Origin: Blastocatellia bacterium
GTDB taxonomy: Bacteria; Acidobacteriota; Blastocatellia; Pyrinomonadales; Pyrinomonadaceae
Reading direction: 5' to 3'
Assembly: GCA_003487805.1 (NCBI GenBank)
Contig: DNNE01000199.1
Coordinates: 94,887-99,970 of the forward strand
Length of the DNA stretch: 5,084 nt
A model generated the notes under the pieces. The model searched no databases. It was not told where the DNA came from and saw only the letters and a program-made list of their open reading frames with translations. The position numbers and the translations under genes are program-made. Below are positions 1 to 5,084 of this stretch, piece by piece (the first letter of the stretch is position 1; each line of letters starts with the position of its first letter).

Positions 1-1173
1 CGCTTCATACAGCTCTTTGCTAATGGCAGTCCGGCCGGTTCTGGTTTCTCTAATGGCAGCGGCGCTTGGACGATCGCGACGACCACGCTTTCGGATGGTA
101 CCTATGCAATGACTGCAGTCGCGACTGATGCCGCTAACAATGTTTCCCCCGCTTCCGGTCCTTTGAGTTTGACCATCGATACTCAAGTCGCTGCGCCCAC
201 AACGCCCGACCTGGTTACGGCCGACGATTCAGGTACGTTCAATAACGACAACTACACAAATAAGAACAAGCCGACCTTCAGCGGCACTGCCGAGAGTGGC
301 AGCACGGTCAAGGTGTTTGCCGATAACGTGGAGGTCGGGAGTGGCACTGCTACAGGTGGGAGTTGGACCATTATGGCCTGTGTTCAGCCAGCCTGTACCG
401 CGCTCGCCGACGGAACTTATTCAATCACCGCCACCGCGACGGATACGGCTGGTAACACGTCCGTCGCTTCGTCTGGCCTGAGCGTTACGATTGACACGCA
501 AGCTCCTGCCAAGCCGACTGTTCCTCCTGATCTAATTGCCGCAGATGACACGGGCGTGTCGTCTACTGATAACATCACCAAGACGACCAAGCCCACTTTT
601 AATGGCGCGAACACGACCGTCGAGGCAAGCAGTATTGTGGACTTGTTTGCTGACAACGGCTTGGGTGGCGGTCCCGTCGGAGTAGGAACCGGTTCAGCCG
701 ACGGCTCGGGCGCCTGGAGCATCCTTGCTTGTACTTTGCCCGGCTGTAATCCATTTGCCGATGGCACTTATCTGTTCACCGTGAAGGCTACCGATCTTGC
801 CGGTAATCAATCAGTCGCTTCGAATACTTTGCAGGTAGTAATCGACACGGTTCAGCCGAATGCGCCCTCGACTCCGGTGCTGAATCCCGCGGATGACACT
901 GGTGTTTCGCCGTCCGACAAAATCACTAAGGTCAACACGCCGAATTTCACGGGCGAGGCCGAAGCCGACAGCATCGTGCAGTTGTTCGCCGGCGCCACGC
1001 CCGTCGGCAGCGGTCTGGCGACCGGAGCTCCCGGCTCACCAGGAAACAAGGCCTGGTCTATTATCAGCGGCCTGCTCCCAGATAATTCTTACAGCGTGAC
1101 TGCGCAGGCGACTGACGTGGCTGGCAATACTTCGGGATTCTCGGGCGCGTTCGGACCACTAGTAATCGATACC
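1..1173 (+). repeat. Array of four Ig-like units (first one partial), IDT-linked, Bap/SiiE-like type
   Basis: Residues 1-391 hold four related units ending at IDT residues 61, 166, 283 and 391, so the complete units are 105, 117 and 108 residues long. Each carries the same marks in order: a P..P linker, an ADD(T/S)G motif (units 2-4), P.F.G, a strand with LFA or VFAD, GSG, a W(T/S)I strand, (A)DGTY or DNSY, an (A)TD.AGN turn, and a closing strand ending IDT. The first unit lacks its N-terminal third because the window starts there. This pattern matches the bacterial Ig-like repeats of large adhesins (Pfam Big_13-like, by memory, not searched). Units 2 and 3 share an extra CX4C loop before the ADGTY motif. 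The array probably forms a rigid extracellular rod; conserved Asp residues near the linkers could bind calcium as in SiiE, but this is inference. Confidence 0.85.
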
Positions 1174-4100
1174 GTGAAGCCGACCGTGTCGATGGCTTCG
1201 GCAGCGGGTAATCCGACCGCGACCGCTCTAATCCCGGTTACCGTCCAGTTCAGCGAAAACGTGTTCGGCTTCACCATCGGCGACATCGTTCCTTCAAATG
1301 GAACGGTCGGTAACTTCGCCGGCAGCAACGCAAATTATTCATTTGATTTGACTGCGACGGCAGCGGGCGGCGTCTCGGCTGACATTGCGGCGGACGCGGC
1401 GACCGACACGGCGGGCAATGGCAATACGGCGGCAGTCCAATTCAACCGCACTTACGATCCGTCAGCGCTCAGCGCGACGATCACGGCGATCAGTCCGAAT
1501 CCGCGCAATACGGCAGTTTCGTCGATTCAGATCGTCTTCAATAAGCCCGTCACCGGATTTGATCTCAGCGATCTAACGCTGAAACGGAACAACGGCGCAA
1601 ACCTTTTGACGGGCGCCCAGACACTGAACAGTGCCGATAACGCTACGTGGACGTTGGGCAATCTCGCCGGACTGACAACCGCGGAAGGGACCTATGACCT
1701 GAAATTGACGGCAGCCGGTTCGAATATCCAGGACTCTACGAATACAGCTCTGGCGTCAGACGCGACCGCCAGTTGGGTGATGGACACCACGCCGCCGACG
1801 GTTACCGTGGAGCAGGCTGTGGGACAGACCGATCCGTTTACCGGCCCAACCGGAACGACAACCATCAACTTCACGGCCACGTTCAGTGAACCGGTCACCG
1901 GTCTGACACCATCCGGCGTAACGTTATTCGGCACTGCTAATCCGACTATCGTAAACGTTACCGGCTCAGGCGCAGTCTACAATCTTGGCGTTCAAGGCAT
2001 GAACCAAAGCGGCACTGTGCGTGCGAGCGTTAATCTGAACGCGGCATCGGATAGTGCGGGTAACGGAAATACCGCATCTACCAGTGCCGACAATACTGTT
2101 CAATTCAACGCCGACAACTTCTCAACATTGGAAGTTAACTCAATCGCCGATCCGGGGGTGGGTGGATGCACTGCCGTCGGTGTCGGTGACGGCTGCACTT
2201 TGCGCGAAGCAATCACTGCCGCGAACGCTGATGCCGGCGCTGAGACGATCACGTTTGCTCCGGCCCTGACTTCAGGCGGACCGGCAATTATTAAACTGCT
2301 GACGGCTCTGCCGGATCTTTCGACTGACATGACGATTCAGGGTCCCGGCGCGAATCTGCTGACCGTCATGCGTAGTGACTCGGCAGGCCCACCGGCCATA
2401 CCACGCTTCCGCGTGTTTACGATCACGGTCGGCACAGTGGGTAGTATCTCAGGCTTGACGATTTCGAACGGCGCCACGGCCAGCGGATCTGTCGGTGGAC
2501 CGGGGACTGATGGTGGCGGCGTCTCTAACGCAGGAACGCTTACACTCTCAGCCGTGACCATCACTGGCAATGCCGCCGGTAGTGGTGGCAATAATGTGGG
2601 CGGTGCCGGAGGCACCGGAGGTTTAGGTGGCGGCGTATTCAACAGCGGCACGCTGGCGATCAATAACAGCACCATAAACGCAAACAACGCGGGCACTGGC
2701 GGCGACGGACTGACGGGCGGATCCGGTGGTAGCGGTGGCGGTGTATATAGCTCCGGCACGTTAACGATCACGAACAGCACCATCAGCGGCAATCAGACCG
2801 GCCCTGCTGGCAGTCCGGCGGGCGTCGGTGTTGGCGGTTCCGGCGGTGGCATCGCCACTGCAGGGACTCTCACCCTGACGAGCTCGACCCTTACCGCGAA
2901 CACTGCATTCGGATCGGGTGGCGGCCTGTCGAGGACGGCCGGGGTCACGACGATTCAGAACAGCATTATCGCGGTGAACACGGGGACAGTTAGCGCTCCA
3001 GATATCTCTGGTACGGTGCAGTCGGATGGTTTCAATCTGATTCAGAGCACCTCAGGCGCGACCATCAATCAGAACGGTGGGGCGGGTCCGGACATCACCG
3101 GCCAGGATCCCCTGCTCAATGTTTTGGCTGATAATGGTGGCCCAACGTTCACGCATTCCCTGCAGTGCAGCAGCCCGGCAATCGATAAAGGCAAGGCGTT
3201 TGGCGCACCGCCAGATTCACAGAGAGATCAGCGCGGCGGAACACGTCCCTTTGACTTTGCTGACGCTGTCTATCCAAATGTAGTAGGTGGCGACGGCTCA
3301 GACATTGGCGCGGTTGAAACACAGAGTGCCGGCGGTTGTGTGCCAACAGCGATTCCGCCGGCTGTTCAGCCAACGACGACATCCGAAGATACTCCGGTGC
3401 AGATAACGCTGACGGGCACGTATTCGCAAAACATAAACTTGTCGTTCAGCATTACCCAGTCGCCGACCAACGGAGCGCTGGGGCCCATCAGTGCGCCAAA
3501 CTGCACTTTCAATCTTTCGATGACTTGTACCGCGACAGTCACCTACACGCCGGCGGCTAATGCCAGCGGTGCTGATTTGTTCAAGTTCAAGGTGAGCGCA
3601 AGCGGCCTCGACTCGGATCCCGCAGACGTCACCGTGAGCGTGAGCGCGGTGAATGATCCTCCGACGTTCGGCATTACCAGTAATCATACGGTCAACGAGG
3701 ACGCGGGTCCGCAGACGGTTAATAACTTCGCGTTCAGCATCTCGCCCGGGGCCGCAAATGAGTCATCGCAGGTGTTGCAATTCATAGTGACCGGCAACAC
3801 GAATCCGGGACTGTTCAGTGCAGGTCCAGCCATTGATTCCAGCGGCACTCTGGCTTATACATCCGTAGCTGACGCTAATGGGTCGGCGACGATTACCGTT
3901 GTGTTGAAGGATGACGGCGGCACGGCAAACGGCGGCAACGATACTTCGACGCCGAAGACGTTTACGATCACCGTTAACTCTGTGAACGACGCGCCAACAT
4001 TCGCGCTCGCCGGGAATCAAACCGTATTGGAAGACGCTGGTTCGCAAACAGTTGCTAACTTTGCGACGGCTATTTCGGTAGGGCCGCCCCAGGAGTCCGG

Positions 4101-5084
4101 GCAGACGGCGCAGTTCATCATCACTAACAATACCAATGCCGGCATGTTCAGTTCGGCTCCGGCGATTAGTCCTACGGGCACCTTGACCTACACGCCCGCG
4201 CCTGATGCCAACGGTTCGGCCACGATCACCCTGGTGCTCAAAGACAATGGCGGAACGCTTAACGGAGGCTTAGATACTTCGGCGCCTCAGACGTTTACGA
4301 TCAATGTCACTGCGGTGAACGACGCGCCGACACTCGACGTGTTGCCCGACCGCACGATCAACGAAGACGCGCCGACGCAAACCGTGAGTCTGGCCGGTAT
4401 CAGTGCCGGCGGCGGCGAAATTCAGGTGCTGGCGGTAACTGCCACCTCGAACAACCCCGCTCTGATCCCGAACCCCACGGTGAACTACACTTCGCCGAGT
4501 TCAACCGGATCCATCTCGTTCACGCCGGTAGCTGATCAGAATGGCACAGCGATAATCACCGTAACCGTGAATGATGGCGGTGGCACGGCGAACGGCGGCG
4601 TGCAGACGGTCACGCGTACCTTCAACGTCACAGTCAACGCAGTTAACGATGCGCCCATAAACAATCTGCCTGGGCCACAGACGATAGCTGAAAACAATCC
4701 GCTGACGTTCTCAACGGCGAATGCGAATCTGATCTCGATCACCGATGTGGACTCAGCCGCCAGCCCCGTGCGCGTGACCTTAACCGCGACGAACGGCGTA
4801 ATCACTTTGAGCACGGTTGCCGGCCTGGCTTTCAGTGTCGGAGACGGAACCGCGGATCCGACAATGACCTTTACCGGCACCCTGGCGAGCATCAACACGG
4901 CCCTGCAGGGGATGACGTTTACGCCCACCAACGGCTTTAGCGGCGCCGCAGCATTGCAGATTATTACGAACGATCAGGGCAACACCGGCATCGGTGGCGC
5001 TTTGTCCGATACCGACACTCTGAGCATCACCGTCAACGATGGCGGTAACCTGCAATTCAGCGCGTCAACCTACACAGTCAGTGA
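1..5084 (+). CDS. Giant multidomain surface/secreted adhesin-like protein, internal fragment (both ends missing)
   Basis: Frame 1 is open from the first to the last base: 1,694 codons with no stop, plus two bases (GA) of the next codon. No start codon can be assigned, because domain structure is already in progress at codon 1; internal Met codons (for example residue 37) sit inside beta-strands. Domain order: Ig-like array (1-391), three more Ig-like units (392-703), CSLREA motif and beta-helix (708-1107), cadherin/Ig-like NDAP array (1114-1680), and onset of a Calx-beta domain (1684 on). The composition is Thr/Ser/Asn/Gly/Asp-rich with few Lys, Arg or Cys, typical of exported beta-rich proteins. 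The signal peptide and the anchor or secretion signal lie outside the window, so the secretion route is unknown. The family of such proteins is thought to act in adhesion or as extracellular stalks; no catalytic motif is visible. The reading frame is supported by repeated domains that keep their amino acids while their synonymous codons differ. The specific function is unknown. Confidence 0.95.
1174..1461 (+). other. Ig-like domain of the FSENV..F / DTAGNGNTA class (Big_12-like)
   Basis: Residues 392-487. After the VKPTV linker come a VTVQFSENVFGF strand, the GDI....GTVGNF segment, and an ATDTAGNGNTA turn before the final strand. This is the usual pattern of the Big_12-like bacterial Ig fold, which follows Big_13-like repeats in many giant adhesins. 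It has no cysteine and no catalytic residue pattern. It marks the switch from the IDT-linked array to a second class of Ig-like units. Confidence 0.75.
1462..1788 (+). other. Divergent Ig-like domain (IVFNKPVTGF)
   Basis: Residues 488-596. It begins with an ITAISPNPRNTAV segment, continues with the strand IVFNKPVTGFDLSDLTL, and ends with a WVMDTTPPT linker. The 'F.KPV.GF...DL.L' core corresponds to the FSE.V.GF core of the units on both sides, but the C-terminal half differs: it has a TYDLKLTA strand and no DTAGNGN turn. Ig-like units of this kind occur in large secreted proteins of environmental bacteria. Assignment rests on pattern and on the position between two clearer Ig-like units. Confidence 0.65.
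1789..2109 (+). other. Ig-like domain (FSEPVTGL / DSAGNGNTA class)
   Basis: Residues 597-703. The TPPTV linker is followed by FTATFSEPVTGL, a VTLFGTANPTI segment, and the ASDSAGNGNTAST turn, matching the unit at residues 392-487 in order and spacing. It is the last Ig-like unit before the CSLREA/beta-helix module; a short linker (residues 704-707) separates them. Confidence 0.75.
2122..2256 (+). other. CSLREA-type motif opening the beta-helix module
   Basis: Residues 708-752. It reads LEVNSIADPG, then two cysteines (723 and 732), then GCTLREAITAANA and ETITF. This is the CSLREA consensus (known as a short domain placed just before parallel beta-helices) with Thr instead of Ser in the name-giving hexapeptide. 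The two cysteines flank the loop and probably form a disulfide. In most proteins I know of this type the motif sits near the N-terminus after the signal peptide; here at least 700 residues of Ig-like array precede it. Confidence 0.88.
2257..3321 (+). other. Right-handed parallel beta-helix, choice-of-anchor Q type
   Basis: Residues 753-1107. Successive rungs show the usual order: an IQGPGANLLTV rung, ISGLTISNG, then four to five GGG-(V/I/L)..(S/A)GTL-(T/A)(L/I)..(S/V)T(I/L)..N rungs, an I.NSIIA.N rung, and a C-terminal cap with DPLL, LADNGGPT.TH, SPAIDKG, DQRGGTRPF and GSDIGAVE. The cap signatures are characteristic of choice-of-anchor Q proteins. Cys1056, just before SPAID, and Cys1113, just after DIGAVE, bracket the cap and may pair. 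No pectate-lyase-like catalytic site is evident, so the module is more likely structural or ligand-binding than enzymatic. The cap has a longer than usual insert between RPF and DIGAVE (about 17 residues). Confidence 0.87.
2494..2931 (+). repeat. Glycine-rich beta-helix rung repeats
   Basis: Five rungs begin with GGG plus a hydrophobic residue at residues 841, 879, 915, 951 and 976, giving spacings of 38, 36, 36 and 25. Between them lie Gly/Ala/Thr/Ser loops such as GGAGGTGGLGGG and GGSGGSGGG. The long spacings compared with an ordinary rung of 20-25 residues mean that glycine-rich loops protrude from the same edge of the helix in three or four successive turns. At DNA level this is a run of GGT/GGC/GGA codons, which makes the opposite strand proline-coding and free of stops. 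Confidence 0.8.
3340..3651 (+). other. Ig/cadherin-like domain linking the beta-helix to the NDAP array
   Basis: Residues 1114-1217. It opens with PTTTSEDTPVQITLTGT, has a SITQSPTNGALGPI segment, a TYTPAANASGADLFKFKV strand and a final VTVSVSAVNDPP. This is the common 'EDTP...LTG....TPANG.L......YTP..N.SG.D.F.F.V' domain of bacterial cadherin/Ig-like arrays. An 'NCTFNLSMTC' insert carries cysteines 1168 and 1176, probably a hairpin disulfide. It ends directly in the first ND(P/A)P linker of the downstream array. Confidence 0.75.
3652..4644 (+). repeat. Three tandem cadherin/Ig-like units with ND(A/P)P linkers
   Basis: Linker Asn residues are at 1218, 1329, 1440 and 1549, so the unit lengths are 111, 111 and 109 residues (333, 333 and 327 bases). 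Each unit reads ND.P, a (V/I).EDA..QTV strand, a middle strand ending P.I...GT or TSPSSTGS, a (V/P)ADxNG(S/T)A.IT(V/L) strand, a DDGGT/DNGGT/DGGGT loop with NGG, and a FTI.V closing strand. Units 1 and 2 are the closest pair; unit 3 has a GISAGGGE insertion-type variant in its first half. Such arrays are standard extracellular stalk modules. Asp/Asn-rich linkers suggest calcium binding, not provable here. Confidence 0.85.
4645..5040 (+). other. Longer cadherin-like domain (DVDS type)
   Basis: Residues 1549-1680. It starts at NDAPINNLPGPQTIAENNPL, continues with ISITDVDSAASPVRVTLTATNG, TLSTVAGLAFSVGDG, a FTGTLASINTALQGMTFTP helix-like segment, and ALQIITNDQGN, and ends with LSITVNDGG. At about 131 residues it is longer than the preceding 109-111 residue units. 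The 'ITDVD' acidic motif, the 'TL..IN.AL.G..F.P' stretch and the 'DTDTLSITV' end are typical of a cadherin-like class found in large bacterial surface proteins. Confidence 0.75.
5050..5084 (+). other. First strand of a probable Calx-beta domain, cut by the window edge
   Basis: Residues 1684-1694 read LQFSASTYTVS, and the window ends on GA, the first two bases of a Glu or Asp codon. '(L/I)QFS...Y.V.E' is the usual opening of bacterial Calx-beta domains, which bind calcium between extracellular beta-sandwiches. Only about one strand is visible, so the call depends on the sequence just beyond the window. Confidence 0.6.

Noticed and set aside
109..111. Internal ATG as a possible real start
   Set aside because: Ig-like sequence already precedes it in the same frame, it lies within a beta-strand (TYAMTAVATD), and no ribosome binding site is seen upstream.
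893..1099. Short + strand frames in other phases, including this one and those near 296, 1385, 2054, 3077 and 3336
   Set aside because: They overlap the conserved main frame, have Ser/Arg/Pro-rich shadow composition and no recognisable domain.
2337..2792. Minus-strand open frame of 151 codons, very proline-rich
   Set aside because: It is the exact complement of the glycine-rich beta-helix rungs; GGN codons read as proline on the other strand. It has no domain and is fully covered by the + strand gene.
2494..2931. PE-PGRS-like protein or independent glycine-rich gene
   Set aside because: The glycine runs alternate with regular GTLT and NSTI rungs in register with a CSLREA/DIGAVE beta-helix, so they are loops of that fold rather than a PGRS domain.
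2257..3321. Polysaccharide lyase or other beta-helix enzyme
   Set aside because: No catalytic Asp/Lys/Arg cluster of pectate lyases or polygalacturonases can be recognised, and the cap is of the choice-of-anchor Q type.
3298..3687. Minus-strand open frame of 129 codons, Arg-rich
   Set aside because: Arg/His/Cys-rich composition is typical of a shadow frame, and the + strand frame here has clear domain signatures on both sides.
3652..4644. Recent DNA tandem duplication or CRISPR-like array
   Set aside because: The 333-base period is visible at protein level only; most synonymous positions differ, and there are no short identical direct repeats with spacers.
4536..4931. Minus-strand open frame of 131 codons, Val/Thr-rich
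   Set aside because: It lies opposite the cadherin-like repeats. The Val/Thr-rich composition follows from reverse-complementing Asn/Thr/Gly codons, and no known domain or start signal supports it.

Overview
The whole 5,084-base window lies inside one giant protein gene on the + strand. Reading from base 1, frame 1 runs for 1,694 complete codons plus two bases with no stop codon, so both the N-terminus and the C-terminus lie outside the window. Residue numbers below count from base 1 of the window, not from the real start of the protein. I see no intergenic DNA, RNA gene, mobile element, CRISPR array, promoter or terminator; every base is accounted for by this one reading frame.

The encoded polypeptide is a modular, secreted or cell-surface, adhesin-like protein. 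In order it holds: (1) the end of one and then three complete Ig-like units joined by IDT linkers (residues 1-391); (2) three further Ig-like units of the 'FSE.V.GF' / 'DxAGNGNTA' class (392-703); (3) a CSLREA-type motif followed by a right-handed parallel beta-helix with glycine-rich loops, closed by the SPAID and DIGAVE signatures typical of choice-of-anchor Q proteins (708-1107); (4) a cadherin/Ig-like array with NDAP linkers, three units of which repeat every 109-111 residues (1114-1680); and (5) the first strand of what looks like a Calx-beta domain, cut by the window edge (1684 onward).

The protein is rich in Thr, Ser, Asn, Gly, Ala and Asp and poor in Lys, Arg and Cys. Its ten cysteines all fall in close or domain-bracketing pairs, which fits an exported protein that folds in an oxidising environment. 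G+C is roughly 53-65% in the lines I counted. The combination of CSLREA, choice-of-anchor Q beta-helix, NDAP repeats and Calx-beta is, from general knowledge, common in large proteins of Acidobacteriota (Blastocatellia/Pyrinomonadales), Chloroflexota, Verrucomicrobiota and related environmental bacteria. I lean to an acidobacterium, but the taxonomic call is weak.

No enzyme active site is recognisable. The likely job is a long extracellular stalk or adhesin that displays a beta-helix in its middle. The ligand and the anchoring or secretion route cannot be seen from this window.
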